Assembly (NCBI RefSeq): GCF_051465645.1
Contig: NZ_CP195790.1
Location: 3,596,001-3,660,000 of the forward strand
Direction of reading: 5' to 3'
Source: Planctomicrobium sp051465645
Lineage (GTDB): Bacteria > Planctomycetota > Planctomycetia > Planctomycetales > Planctomycetaceae
Length of the DNA stretch: 64,000 bases
The stretch's first letter is position 1, and each line of letters begins with the position of its first letter. Under the pieces are notes generated by a model. It worked only from the letters and a program-made list of their open reading frames with translations. It did no database searches and was not told where the DNA came from. Made by a program: the position numbers and the translations under genes. Shown one piece after another: positions 9,296-19,846 of the stretch.

Positions 9296-9835
9296 ATGCT
9301 GGTCGGTATCTTTTCAGACACGCATGATCATCTCGACAACCTGCGGCGTGCCGTCGCACTCTTCAATGAGCGCGAGTGTGAGTACGTACTCTTTGCAGGG
9401 GATCTCGTCTCAACATTTGCTGTCCCTCCACTTCGTCAGTTGAAATGCCCTCTGTATGGCTGTTTCGGCGACAATGAAGGAAACCGAATCGGCATCGTCG
9501 GAGGCTTTCGCGTGATCGGTGAGATTCGCGAAGCCCCGGCAGACTACGTCCTTGCCGATGGCACCAAAGTGGTTATTGCCCACATGCCGAGTCAGCTCAA
9601 AGCGTTTCAGGGCGAATTCGATGTCGCCATTCACGGGCATACGCATCGCCCGTCGATCAAGACTGATGAACAAGGACGACTCATCATCAATCCCGGTGAG
9701 ACCTCGGGCTGGACCTATAACAAACCAACGGTCGCACTTCTGGAAACCACGACCAGACAAGCGGAAATCATCCCGTTGGACGTGTCGATTCCCATTCCGA
9801 GCTGGGACGAGCAACGGCGACGTAAGAAGGAATAG
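9296..9835 (+). CDS. YfcE/MJ0936-type metallophosphoesterase
   Basis: Calcineurin-like phosphodiesterase of about 179 aa with a two-metal centre. All family blocks are visible: GIFSDTHDHLDN, FAGDLVS, GCFGDNEGN, VIAHMP and IHGHTHRP. Such enzymes hydrolyse phosphodiesters such as artificial or cyclic substrates; the physiological substrate is unknown. The open frame begins eight codons earlier, but the ATG at 9296 directly precedes the first beta strand (LVGIFSDTH) and has GAGG upstream. It converges on deoC. Confidence 0.88.
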   Translation: MLVGIFSDTHDHLDNLRRAVALFNERECEYVLFAGDLVSTFAVPPLRQLKCPLYGCFGDNEGNRIGIVGGFRVIGEIREAPADYVLADGTKVVIAHMPSQLKAFQGEFDVAIHGHTHRPSIKTDEQGRLIINPGETSGWTYNKPTVALLETTTRQAEIIPLDVSIPIPSWDEQRRRKKE

Positions 9836-9861
9836 CCACACGCACGCAACGGCGTGATTGC

Positions 9862-10578
9862 TTAATAACCTTGGGTGTTTCCAACTTCGCCTTCAATGGG
9901 TGGCAGCCCCAGCCGAATTCGCCATTCATTCAGCAGCACTGCCGATTTGCTGGTTCCGATTCGCGTGGCTCCTGCTGCACGAAACGCCAGAACATCATCG
10001 ATCGTGCGCACTCCGCCTGCCGCTTTCACCTGAACATGCTGAAGCGACGTGTTCCTCATCAGCATGACATCGTCGAGTGTTGCTCCATGAGTCCCGAAAC
10101 CTGTGGAAGTCTTCACCCAATCGACATTGAGCTCTCCACAAATTTCGCAGAGCCGTCGTTTGTGATCGTCGGTCAGATAGCAGTTCTCGAAAATCACTTT
10201 GACTTTACGCCCCGCTGCGTGTGCGGACTCGGTCACTCCCTGAATCTCTTTCTGCACGGGCACCCATAATCCGCTCAATACCTGCGAAATATTGACGACC
10301 ATGTCCAGTTCTTCGCAGCCATCGGCAATCGCCTGATCCGCTTCCCGTTGCTTCACGGAAGTCATCTGCCCGCCATGTGGAAATCCAATGACTGTACTCG
10401 GCTTCACCTCAGATTCCGCAAGCCGTTCGGCACAATGCCGCATCGCATACGGAAGAATACAAACGCTGGCAACGTCGTACTTTAACGCCAGAGAGATCCC
10501 GGCATCGAGTTCGGAGGTCGTGAGGTTCGGGGTCAGCAACGCATGGTCGATCATGCGTGAAATGTCGTGGTAAGTCAC
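9862..10578 (-). CDS. deoC: deoxyribose-phosphate aldolase
   Basis: Class I aldolase that cleaves 2-deoxyribose-5-phosphate to glyceraldehyde-3-phosphate and acetaldehyde in nucleoside salvage. Visible motifs are IDHALL at the N-terminus, IGFPHG, ELDMVVNI (D92), VKVIFENCYL, KTSTGFG with the Schiff-base Lys at 156, and VKAAGGVR with the second active-site Lys at 185. The 238 aa length is normal. No other deo gene is adjacent, so it is probably transcribed alone. Confidence 0.95.
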   Translation of the reverse strand: MTYHDISRMIDHALLTPNLTTSELDAGISLALKYDVASVCILPYAMRHCAERLAESEVKPSTVIGFPHGGQMTSVKQREADQAIADGCEELDMVVNISQVLSGLWVPVQKEIQGVTESAHAAGRKVKVIFENCYLTDDHKRRLCEICGELNVDWVKTSTGFGTHGATLDDVMLMRNTSLQHVQVKAAGGVRTIDDVLAFRAAGATRIGTSKSAVLLNEWRIRLGLPPIEGEVGNTQGY

Positions 10579-10976
10579 TGATTACTCGAATGCAAAGAGT
10601 TTCTTTGAACGCAGACAATCGGATCTGCTGAAGTTGGAAAAGTGACGTCAGCAAATCGCCAGACTTTATACCGAAACGAATCCTCAAGCGGAGGCCAGTT
10701 CGGGAAATCCGACGATTCGTTGAGTGTCTGTCTTTCAAAAATATTACAAATGCAGATCTCACTCAGCGACCAGTCAACATAGGTCGATGGGTGTACTTTT
10801 GACGTGCATCTGCGAAAATGATTCTGCGGACGCCAGGCCTGAATCCGGATTGCACGCATCTTTTCCCACGGGACGCGGATTCAGGCTGACTTTTTGAATA
10901 CATCATTGCGAACACATCAGCAGATTCAGTTGTTCGATCTGCCACTTCCTGACTTTTGTGGAATGGGATGTCATCT
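10579..10976. other. divergent promoter region deoC / oxidoreductase
   Basis: About 400 bp with no supported gene. Minus-strand short frames here lack ribosome sites and family features. It should contain promoters for deoC and for the downstream Tat-exported oxidoreductase. Confidence 0.4.
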
Positions 10977-12308
<1,332 letters not shown>

Positions 12309-12356
12309 TCACGTTTTGATCTTCTGACAGCATAAATACTGCTGTTCTGACATTCA

Positions 12357-12405
12357 CAGGCTGAAAGCGGGTTCAAATTGAGCACGCTTTCAGCCTGTTT
12401 CTTTT
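12357..12405 (+). terminator. intrinsic terminator after the oxidoreductase gene
   Basis: A perfect 13-bp stem, CAGGCTGAAAGCG with CGCTTTCAGCCTG, is followed by TTTCTTTT. Confidence 0.92.
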
Positions 12406-12737
12406 AAGTCCGTAATCCAGACACAATTCAGGTGACAAATTCACGCGAGAACAGAGACGATTGGAAGACAACGCCCAGTCAAACGGGTAAAATCACGTTC
12501 CTCTGCCGTCGCCTTTCGCAGTCGCATCAACGCATCAGAATCTCCCCTTCAGAATGTCAATCAAGGGGATCGACTCATCCTTCTGAAGCGTTCGTTCCGA
12601 TTTGAAATGTGACCTGCATGAGGTTCACGCACTCCTTGCGACGATGCATGGAGTCGTCTGCAATTGACTGAAAAATGCAGGCTGCTGCCGGTCAATACGC
12701 CTCGATCTTTGCCTCGATCTGGAATCATCGGAGAGTC
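12406..12737. other. upstream region of dnaE
   Basis: About 330 bp with no supported gene. The dnaE frame is open for 21 codons at its end, but these lack family similarity. Confidence 0.4.
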
Positions 12738-15700
12738 ATGAGCACGCGTCCTTTTGCTCACCTGCACTGCCATACCCATTATTCCCTGCTGGACGGAGCG
12801 AATCGCGTTCCTGACCTCATCAAGCAGGTCAAAAATCTGGGGATGAATTCCTGTGCGATCACGGATCACGGCAACCTTTACGGAAGCCTGGAGTTCTATC
12901 AGGTCTGCAAGAAAGAAGGGGTCAATCCGATCCTGGGGTACGAAGCGTATATCGCCCCGGGGCATCGTACGGACCGCAGTGCCAGTCGCCTGAAAGAAGC
13001 AGCGTTCCACCTGACGCTGCTGGCGATGAACCGTACCGGTTTCCAGAACCTGACCAAACTTTCGTCCAAAGCGTTTCTGGAAGGCTTCTATTACAAGCCT
13101 CGCATCGACAAAGAAATCCTTGAAGCCCACAACGAAGGAATCATTTGTCTTTCCGGGTGTGCTTCCAGCGAACTCTCGCGCATGCTGCTGGCCGACGAGA
13201 AGGATAAAGCCAGACAACTCATTGACTGGTACATGAAAGTCTTCGGTGATCGCTTCTATCTGGAAATTCAGGATGCGGGCGTGGAGATTCAGCAATCGTG
13301 TGCGGAAGCAACGATTGATATCGCCGACAAGATGGGATTGCCGCTTGTTGCGACCAACGATGCCCACTATCTCTGTCAGAATGACGCGGACGTTCACGAC
13401 GTGTTATTGTGCGTGAACACCAAGGCGTTTCGCAGTGATGAAAAGCGAATGAGGATCGGAACGGATCAGCTCTTTCTTCGCTCGCCAGAACAGATGTATG
13501 CCGCGTTTCCAAAACACGCGGAAGCCGTGGCGCGATCTCAAGAGATCGCAGACCGCTGCAGCATCGATCTGGACCTGAAAACGCGACACTTTCCAGTCTT
13601 CACACCACCACCGCCCAAAACCGACGTCCAATATCTTCGCGAAGTCGCCTACGACGGACTGAAGTGGCGTTACGGTGATGCGCCCGAACAGAAGTTCATC
13701 GACCGCCTTGAGTTCGAACTCGGCATCATTGAGCGGATGGGCTATTCGAGCTACTTCCTGATCGTCTGGGACTTCGCTCAATTCGCTCGAGCAAAAGGGA
13801 TTCCGTGTACCGCGAGAGGTTCGGCATGTGGCGCTATTGTGGCGTATCTGCTCGGGATCTCGGACATTTGCCCAATCGAATACGACCTGCTGTTCGAACG
13901 ATTCCTTGATCCGAGTCGAACAGAAGCTCCCGATATCGATATGGACTTCTGCCGGGATCGCCGGGAATGGGTCATCAACTATGTGAAAGAGAAATACGGG
14001 CACGCCAACGTCGCCCAGATTGGAACCTTCGGCACATTGAAGGCCAAGGCAGCCATTCGCGACGTCGCACGCGCTTTGTCCATTCCGCTGAAACGCGCGG
14101 ATGAAGTCGCGAAGATGGTTCCGGAAACCCTGAACATCAAACTCAAGGACGCTCTCAAAGAGAGCCCTGAGTTGAATGCGGCTTACGAGAGTGACCCGCA
14201 AGTGAAGGAACTGATCAACTACGCGATGGCTTTGGAAGGTCTCGCGAAATCAGCGGGAACGCACGCGGCGGGTGTCGTGATCGCGGATAGACCGCTCGAT
14301 GAATACATCCCGTTGCAGAAGATCAGCGGTAAAGAAGACGTTCTGACTCAATGGACCGAAGTTGAAAAAGCCGGTCTGCTGAAGATGGACTTCCTTGGAC
14401 TCCGCAATCTGTCGATTCTCGACAAGGCGGTGATTAACGTCCGAAAACACCGTGGCATCGACATCGTTCCCAAAGACCTGCCGCTCGACGACACCGAAAC
14501 ATTCGCTCTGCTGCAACGTGGCGAAACAAAGGGGATTTTCCAGCTAGAGTCGGGAGGGATGCGAGACCTCCTTACCAAGATGAAGCCGGATAAATTCGCA
14601 GACATCATCGCGACATCGGCGCTCTATCGCCCAGGCCCTCTTGAAGGGGGGATGGTGATGACGTACGTGAACGTGAAACATAACCGTGAACCGATCCCGA
14701 AGGTTCACCCGATCGTCGACGGCGTTCTCGATGAGACGTACGGCGTGATGGTGTATCAGGAACAGGTGATGCGCATTCTCAATCGCCTCGGGGGGATTGA
14801 GCTGGCGAGTTCCTATAAGTGCATTAAGGCCATTTCCAAGAAGACTCTGGATGTGATGGCCGGCTATCGCGAACAGTTCGTCGAAGGAGCCGGAACGCAC
14901 GGGATGCCGAAAGAGCAGGCTCAGGGGATCTGGGACCTGATCGAGAAGTTCGCCGGTTACGGGTTTAATAAATCGCACTCGACTGCGTACGGAGCGATTG
15001 CCTACCAGACTGCCTACCTGAAAGCTCACTATCCAGAAGAGTTCATGGCAGCGCTGCTGTCCTGCGGAATGGAATCAAGCGAACGTATCTTCGAGCATAC
15101 CGACGACGCACGTCGTATGGGGATTGAGATTGTTCCCCCAGATGTGAACGTCAGTGACGTTGAGTTCAGTCTGATTGTGGAGAAGCAAGCGAAGGATGCC
15201 AAACGCCGCGTCTCCTTCGGAATGGGAGCAATCAAAGGGGTCGGACTGAATGCGGTTCAGGCGATTGTGGATGAGCGCAACGCCAATGGAAAATTCAAAG
15301 ACATCTTTGATCTCTGCGAACGGGTTGATCCCAAATTGCTCTCCAAGGGAGTCGTCGAAACTCTGGTCAAAGCAGGTGCTCTCGATAGCTTCGGACCAAC
15401 ACGACCACAGCACATGCAGGTGATTGACCGTGCCGTGCAGGGGGCAGCGTCTCGACAGAAGGACAAGGCCCGAGGTCAGCGTTCTCTGTTTGGCGAGCCG
15501 GAACCAAGCAGCAAACAAGACGACACTTCCTCTCAGGCGGCGATCCCGCCAGCTGAAGACTGGCCGCACAGTCAAACACTGGCCTATGAAAAAGAAGTCT
15601 TCGGGTTCTATCTGACATCGCACCCGCTGACCGAATTCGCCGATCAGATTGAAGCCTTCACACAGCAGACCACCAAAGACTTGCGTGACCTTGGCGATGG

Positions 15701-16301
15701 AAAAGAAGTCCTGCTCGGCGGAATGATTGCCTCCATCAAGAAGGCCACGACCAAGAATCCTTCTCGCAACGGCAACAGCAAGTACGTGAACTTCGACCTC
15801 GAAGATCCGGCCGGTGTCGTCCGCTGCATCATGTGGCCGGACGACTACGCAAACGCGGGAGAAAAGGTGGTCTCCGACACGGTTGTCCTCGTCCGTGGAC
15901 GTATCGATTCACGCGGGCGAGAACCCAACATCATCGTGAACAAACTCTTCACTATGGCCGACGCGGAGAAGGAATTCACAAAAGCCATCGCACTGGTCCT
16001 GAAACGTGGATACCACACTGAAGAGGACATGAAACGTGCAAAGGACATTCTGAGCCGGTACCCAGGCAAGACTCCAGTAGTGGTCGTCGTCGACACGATT
16101 GAAGAGAAGGTCGACGGAAAGCAGAACGGGACACAGGAACTGATCCGAGTCGCCACCGGTCGACGCCTGCGAGCGTATCTGACCACGCCGATGACGGTCT
16201 CTGCGCGACCAGAATTAAAGCTTGAACTGCAAGATGCGCTCGGTGAGGGAGGTTGTCGATTTCAGGCAACCGCCCCATCAGGAAGCAACCAATCCCATTA
16301 G
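12738..16301 (+). CDS. dnaE: DNA polymerase III alpha subunit
   Basis: Replicative DNA polymerase, DnaE type, about 1187 aa. The N-terminal PHP domain shows HLHCHTHYSLLDG and AITDHGNLYG. The palm carries PDIDMDF with D401 and D403, and the third catalytic Asp lies in KMDFLGL (D551), matching E. coli D401/D403/D555 closely. GYGFNKSHSTAYG and a helix-hairpin-helix region follow. The OB domain (VLLGGMIASIKKAT onward) is near the C-terminus. The ATG at 12738 is chosen because it immediately precedes the conserved PHP start and has GGAG upstream; the open frame reaches back to 12675. Confidence 0.97.
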   Translation: MSTRPFAHLHCHTHYSLLDGANRVPDLIKQVKNLGMNSCAITDHGNLYGSLEFYQVCKKEGVNPILGYEAYIAPGHRTDRSASRLKEAAFHLTLLAMNRTGFQNLTKLSSKAFLEGFYYKPRIDKEILEAHNEGIICLSGCASSELSRMLLADEKDKARQLIDWYMKVFGDRFYLEIQDAGVEIQQSCAEATIDIADKMGLPLVATNDAHYLCQNDADVHDVLLCVNTKAFRSDEKRMRIGTDQLFLRSPEQMYAAFPKHAEAVARSQEIADRCSIDLDLKTRHFPVFTPPPPKTDVQYLREVAYDGLKWRYGDAPEQKFIDRLEFELGIIERMGYSSYFLIVWDFAQFARAKGIPCTARGSACGAIVAYLLGISDICPIEYDLLFERFLDPSRTEAPDIDMDFCRDRREWVINYVKEKYGHANVAQIGTFGTLKAKAAIRDVARALSIPLKRADEVAKMVPETLNIKLKDALKESPELNAAYESDPQVKELINYAMALEGLAKSAGTHAAGVVIADRPLDEYIPLQKISGKEDVLTQWTEVEKAGLLKMDFLGLRNLSILDKAVINVRKHRGIDIVPKDLPLDDTETFALLQRGETKGIFQLESGGMRDLLTKMKPDKFADIIATSALYRPGPLEGGMVMTYVNVKHNREPIPKVHPIVDGVLDETYGVMVYQEQVMRILNRLGGIELASSYKCIKAISKKTLDVMAGYREQFVEGAGTHGMPKEQAQGIWDLIEKFAGYGFNKSHSTAYGAIAYQTAYLKAHYPEEFMAALLSCGMESSERIFEHTDDARRMGIEIVPPDVNVSDVEFSLIVEKQAKDAKRRVSFGMGAIKGVGLNAVQAIVDERNANGKFKDIFDLCERVDPKLLSKGVVETLVKAGALDSFGPTRPQHMQVIDRAVQGAASRQKDKARGQRSLFGEPEPSSKQDDTSSQAAIPPAEDWPHSQTLAYEKEVFGFYLTSHPLTEFADQIEAFTQQTTKDLRDLGDGKEVLLGGMIASIKKATTKNPSRNGNSKYVNFDLEDPAGVVRCIMWPDDYANAGEKVVSDTVVLVRGRIDSRGREPNIIVNKLFTMADAEKEFTKAIALVLKRGYHTEEDMKRAKDILSRYPGKTPVVVVVDTIEEKVDGKQNGTQELIRVATGRRLRAYLTTPMTVSARPELKLELQDALGEGGCRFQATAPSGSNQSH

Positions 16302-16637
16302 AGCACTTCTGGAACGAGAGCATTTCCAGAAATCGTTGAGCGTTTCCGACAGGCGAGATTGGAATTAAGCTTCTGCCTCTCGGGAAAGCTGCTGCGCGGC
16401 CGCATGACAGGCAAATCCGGTCTAACTCCTGAGCATCAGGGGAGTCAGCAAAACGGTTCATGCACAAAAATAGCCGTGCACACCATACTCGATGAGAGTC
16501 GTGGTGATGCACGGCCAAAAGTGAGCATCGAATCAGGTTTGATAGACCGACTGAAAGTGGCGGCCAACGGCACGCGGGAACAAAATTTCACAGAGTGAAA
16601 ATGCTGTTACGCGGCCACCTGATCGATTGAACCGACT
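16302..16637. other. dnaE downstream region carrying repeats
   Basis: No gene is seen. It holds a small inverted repeat just after dnaE (TTCTGGAA at 16307 and TTCCAGAA at 16324) and two copies of a dispersed repeat, described separately. Confidence 0.5.
16389..16424 (+). repeat. dispersed CTGCTnCGCGGCCGC...CCGGTCTA repeat, copy 1
   Basis: The 36-bp unit begins CTGCTGCGCGGCCGCATGA and ends CCGGTCTA. It matches the copy at 61139-61174 in its first half, including GCGGCCGC, and in its last eight bases; the middle is more diverged. It lies in the dnaE 3' intergenic region. Confidence 0.65.
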
Positions 16638-16640
16638 CTA
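16604..16640 (+). repeat. dispersed repeat, copy 2 (diverged), overlapping a TAG stop
   Basis: CTGTTACGCGGCCACCTGA then a GAACCG-containing end finishing in TCTA. The terminal CTA is the reverse complement of the TAG stop codon of the DUF2185 gene at 16638, so the element abuts that gene exactly as another copy abuts the ABC-exporter gene. Confidence 0.55.
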
Positions 16641-17108
16641 CTTCTTTTCGACTTCGGCTTCATCGTCTTCAAGATCGTCGTCGTCGACATCATCATCGTC
16701 TTCGTAGTCGTCTTCATCTTCATCGTCGTCTTCGAATTCGTCGTCGAAGTCTTCATCGTCATCTACGAGTTCGATTTCAACGAATTCGCCTTGACCGTCT
16801 TCACGTTCAAACGCGGTTCCGACTGGAGACTCGAGATAAGGAATGATGTCTGGATCGTAGTTGGCAATGGTGTTCACATCGAAAACACCAATGTTCGACT
16901 CTTCGTCCAGATATTCCTGTGACTCTGCGCCGGTCAAAAAACGCCAGCCACTATCGACGTCATTATCAGGCTCTTCCCGATACATGAACGAGATCTTGTG
17001 GCCTTCGACCGTAATGGCATCGGTTGCAAAGCAGAACCCAATGCCTTCAGCCAGTGGCTTCAGTTGGTCATCTGAAAGTTTGTAACGCTTCTCATTCTCA
17101 TTCGACAT
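16638..17108 (-). CDS. DUF2185 (Imm33-like) protein with acidic tail
   Basis: 156 aa. The core (about residues 15-105) carries the DUF2185 pattern: FATDAIT, MYREEPDNDVDSGWRFL, a tyrosine-centred EYLDE, NTIANYDPDIIP and ESPVGTAFER. DUF2185 is grouped with the Imm33 immunity-protein family in the polymorphic-toxin literature, but most members have no demonstrated role. From about residue 115 on the protein is almost entirely Asp/Glu. It lies 5 bp downstream of a paralogue on the same strand, so the two form a duplicated pair. No toxin gene is adjacent. Its TAG stop sits inside a dispersed repeat. Confidence 0.8.
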   Translation of the reverse strand: MSNENEKRYKLSDDQLKPLAEGIGFCFATDAITVEGHKISFMYREEPDNDVDSGWRFLTGAESQEYLDEESNIGVFDVNTIANYDPDIIPYLESPVGTAFEREDGQGEFVEIELVDDDEDFDDEFEDDDEDEDDYEDDDDVDDDDLEDDEAEVEKK

Positions 17109-17113
17109 CGCAA

Positions 17114-17482
17114 TTACTCCTGATCTTCTTCAATCTCTTCGACGTCTACAGCTTCGAAAAGACTAGTGTCTTCGTTGCGAGCAAATGTCGAGCCTACCGG
17201 TGCATCGAGAAACTGTACAATGTCTTCATCGCAGTTTGCGATATCGTTGACATCATAGAATCCGCCGCACTCTGGATCCGCAAGGTATTCCTGAGTTTCA
17301 AAACCAGACAGAAAACGCCAGCCGCTATCTTCCTCATCTTCCGGTTCTTCCCGGAACATCAGAGCGACGGGGGCGCCTTCTTCTGTAATCATCTTTGTTG
17401 CAAATCCAAGCCCTTTGCCAAGAGCAAGTGGCTTGATTTCCTCTGGGGAATCAGAGGAATTTGATTGATCTGCATCTGACAT
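17114..17482 (-). CDS. DUF2185 (Imm33-like) protein, paralogue
   Basis: About 122 aa. It shares with its downstream neighbour the segments FATKMIT, MFREEPEDEEDSGWRFLSG, EYLAD, VNDIANCDEDIVQFL and DAPVGSTFAR, and ends in a shorter acidic tail. The frame is open 29 codons upstream, but the ATG at 17482 fits the start of similarity and the opening of the paralogue. The gap of 5 bp to the second copy indicates a two-gene operon made by tandem duplication. Function unknown; cytoplasmic, strongly acidic. Confidence 0.78.
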   Translation of the reverse strand: MSDADQSNSSDSPEEIKPLALGKGLGFATKMITEEGAPVALMFREEPEDEEDSGWRFLSGFETQEYLADPECGGFYDVNDIANCDEDIVQFLDAPVGSTFARNEDTSLFEAVDVEEIEEDQE

Positions 17483-17906
17483 TCTTATTTGCCTTCCATT
17501 TCGGATCTGAAGACGTTGATTTATCGGGCTAAAAGCCAATTCAGGAGCGAGCCATCTCTTAAAGTGCACGACACATGGCAGGCATTCGCACCTGATAATA
17601 TGAATCTATTGGGAATCTGAATCGAAGCAGTTGCCTGAGCATTGATACTCATGCGGGACGAGAGTGGGCTCATCTTTTAAGGACGAATTCTCCACCAAAT
17701 CCCTTGCCACTGCGTTTCCGAATTCGCTCTATCGTTGAAAATCTGACAGCGGTATACTTCCGCCCCCTTAACAGGGCCAGCAAAGTGTATCAGGTGACTT
17801 CACCCACAAACCAGTGGGCCAGAAATATTGAAGTTTCAGACCGGCAGCAGGACGCTGCAACTGAAAGATCACCTTCGCAAAAGCAGATCAGACAAGAGGT
17901 TGAGAG
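17483..17906. other. divergent region DUF2185 pair / parA
   Basis: About 420 bp with no supported gene. Divergent promoters are expected. A GAGG-like ribosome site precedes the parA ATG. Confidence 0.4.
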
Positions 17907-18725
17907 ATGCGAACGATTGCCGTCATGAATCAAAAGGGAGGTGTCGGGAAAACGACCTCCAGCGTCAATCTCGCGGCAGGTCTGGCTCGACAGGGGAAGA
18001 AAGTCTGCCTGATCGACCTCGACCCACAGGCTCACGCATCTCTGCACCTTGGAGTGGAAGTTGCCAGCGGCGCACACTCTGTCTATCAGGTTTTCACCGG
18101 AACACGCACATTCAGCGACATCTCACAAATGGTCGCGCCAAACCTGTGGCTGGCCCCAGCCGACCTGGATTTGGCAGCAACTGAGCTCGAACTTGTTGAC
18201 GCACAGAACCGAGAGTTCGTGTTGCGTAACGCCCTGCAGGCCAGCGGTGCGTACGAAGCTTATGACTACATCATCATGGACTGCCCACCATCTCTGGGTG
18301 TCCTGACGATCAACTCACTCTCTGCGGCGTCAGAAGTCTTCATTCCGTTACAGCCACACTTTTTCGCTCTGCAAGGGCTTTCCAAGCTCTTTGAAACCAC
18401 CGCGCTGGTTGCACGTCGCCTCAATCGAAACCTGAAAGTCACCGGAATCATGCTCTGTCTGTATGAAACCGGAACACGACTCGCCGGGGACGTGACCGAC
18501 GACCTGATGATGTTCCTGAACAACAGCGATCCGCACGCTCCGTGGGCATCCGCCAAAGTCTTCCAGTCACGAATTCGCCGCAACATCAAGCTCGCAGAAG
18601 CACCAAGTCACGGGCAAGCGATCTTTGACTATGCACAGGGATCAACTGGTTCACAGGACTACACCAACCTGGTCAGCGAAGTGATTGCGGCAGAAGCAAG
18701 CCTCAACATGACGCGAGCAGCTTAG
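17907..18725 (+). CDS. parA: ParA/Soj-family ATPase
   Basis: Walker-type partition ATPase, 272 aa. The deviant Walker A is MNQKGGVGKTTS, the A' motif is CLIDLDPQAH and Walker B is YIIMDCPPSLG. The closing IKLAEAPSHGQ is characteristic of chromosomal Soj/ParA. Such proteins bind DNA non-specifically in the ATP form and work with a ParB and parS. No ParB-like gene and no evident parS cluster lies beside it, so it may serve segregation in trans or position another cargo. It is monocistronic and converges on the M28 gene. Confidence 0.92.
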   Translation: MRTIAVMNQKGGVGKTTSSVNLAAGLARQGKKVCLIDLDPQAHASLHLGVEVASGAHSVYQVFTGTRTFSDISQMVAPNLWLAPADLDLAATELELVDAQNREFVLRNALQASGAYEAYDYIIMDCPPSLGVLTINSLSAASEVFIPLQPHFFALQGLSKLFETTALVARRLNRNLKVTGIMLCLYETGTRLAGDVTDDLMMFLNNSDPHAPWASAKVFQSRIRRNIKLAEAPSHGQAIFDYAQGSTGSQDYTNLVSEVIAAEASLNMTRAA

Positions 18726-18758
18726 CACCATTCGATCGCGATCAACTCTGCGAATCGA

Positions 18759-19694
18759 CTACGGAACTTTCGGGGCGTGCGTTTCCACCCACAGTGAAAC
18801 GACACGCCCCACTTTCGTTAATGTGGTCGCCGAACATGCTGCCGGAATGTCGTTTCGCAAATGCCAGTGCGGATAATCGAAATCGATGACGTCACAGGTG
18901 GGAATCTTGGCGATTGTATTCAACGGAATGTGATCGTCGAGCACTTCATGTTTGCGTCGGGCAACGAACTCTCTGACACCGGCTCGCCGAGCGGTATCCC
19001 ACACTTTTCTCGTGACTTCCGGGGCGTATTTCAGACTGTTTCCTTCATAGAAGAAGGTCGCATTCTTGCCAGCCACCATATCCAGCAGAACCCCCTCCCG
19101 ATAGCGCGGGCTACCGGCGGGCGCATCTCGATACGCCTTGGCAAAATACTCTGAGCCGTGGAAGTATTTATCGGTCTGGGCATAGACCAGTTCTTCGCCA
19201 TCGAAAATCACAAAATCGACAGCTGGCTTCGTCGGCAACGTCGCAATCTGGTTCCCCAGTTCCATCATCAACGCGACACCACTGGCGCCGTCATTCGCTC
19301 CAATAAATGGCAGCTCTCGATGCGCTGCATTCGGTTCGCGGTCCGGCTTGGGTCGAGTGTCGTAGTGACAGCACAACAACAGACGTTCCGGTGCGTCGGG
19401 CTTCCAGCTGATCACGATGTTCCTCATTCGCACAGGCCCACCAGACAGTGGGTGTGGAACGTCAAAATCCTGATACTGAACTGTCGCCCCTAATTTCGTG
19501 AAGTGCGCAGTGATCAATTCCTGCTGCTGCGTCATCTGCGGGGTCCCGGAAATTCGGGGACCGAGAGCACAGATCGATTCCAGATACGAAAAAGCCCGCT
19601 GTCCATCAAATGATGAAACAGCAGGCTTTTGTGCAAAGCTAATCGCAGACAGCAGCTGGAGGCTAAGAATGAATGCAACAAGTCGTCTGGTCAC
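18759..19694 (-). CDS. secreted M28-family protein, glutaminyl-cyclase-like
   Basis: 311 aa with an N-terminal signal peptide (hydrophobic to about residue 20, then FAQ). The fold is zinc aminopeptidase M28, and the details point to the glutaminyl-peptide cyclotransferase branch: CCHYDTRP (H110), GANDGASG (D135), IFDGEELVY (E167/E168) and DYPHWHLRND (H278). That branch converts N-terminal glutamine to pyroglutamate using one zinc, whereas a peptidase needs two; activity is not proven. The GTG start follows GGAG. A terminator-like hairpin lies inside its 5' coding region. Confidence 0.85.
   Translation of the reverse strand: MTRRLVAFILSLQLLSAISFAQKPAVSSFDGQRAFSYLESICALGPRISGTPQMTQQQELITAHFTKLGATVQYQDFDVPHPLSGGPVRMRNIVISWKPDAPERLLLCCHYDTRPKPDREPNAAHRELPFIGANDGASGVALMMELGNQIATLPTKPAVDFVIFDGEELVYAQTDKYFHGSEYFAKAYRDAPAGSPRYREGVLLDMVAGKNATFFYEGNSLKYAPEVTRKVWDTARRAGVREFVARRKHEVLDDHIPLNTIAKIPTCDVIDFDYPHWHLRNDIPAACSATTLTKVGRVVSLWVETHAPKVP
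19590..19630 (-). terminator. intrinsic-terminator-like hairpin inside the M28 gene
   Basis: Read on the minus strand, AAAAGCCTGCTGT pairs with ACAGCGGGCTTTT (13 pairs, one wobble) and continues into a T run. It starts about 65 nt into the coding sequence. The structure is as good as the intergenic terminators of this window, but could be chance or could attenuate transcription. Confidence 0.5.
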
Positions 19695-19846
19695 AGCAAC
19701 TCCAAGTTTGGATCGGTTGCCTGACCATACCTCCCGGATGCGTCGATCTCAACTCGCAAGCCGCGTTCAAACAAATCGAATGCGTTTTCCGCATGGATGC
19801 CACTTGTCAGAAGCATCTTAAAAACGACACGAGATCAAAGTTCACA

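Noticed and set aside
16638..17482. A toxin-immunity locus
   Set aside because: The DUF2185 family is related to Imm33, but there is no toxin-like gene or secretion signal next to the pair.
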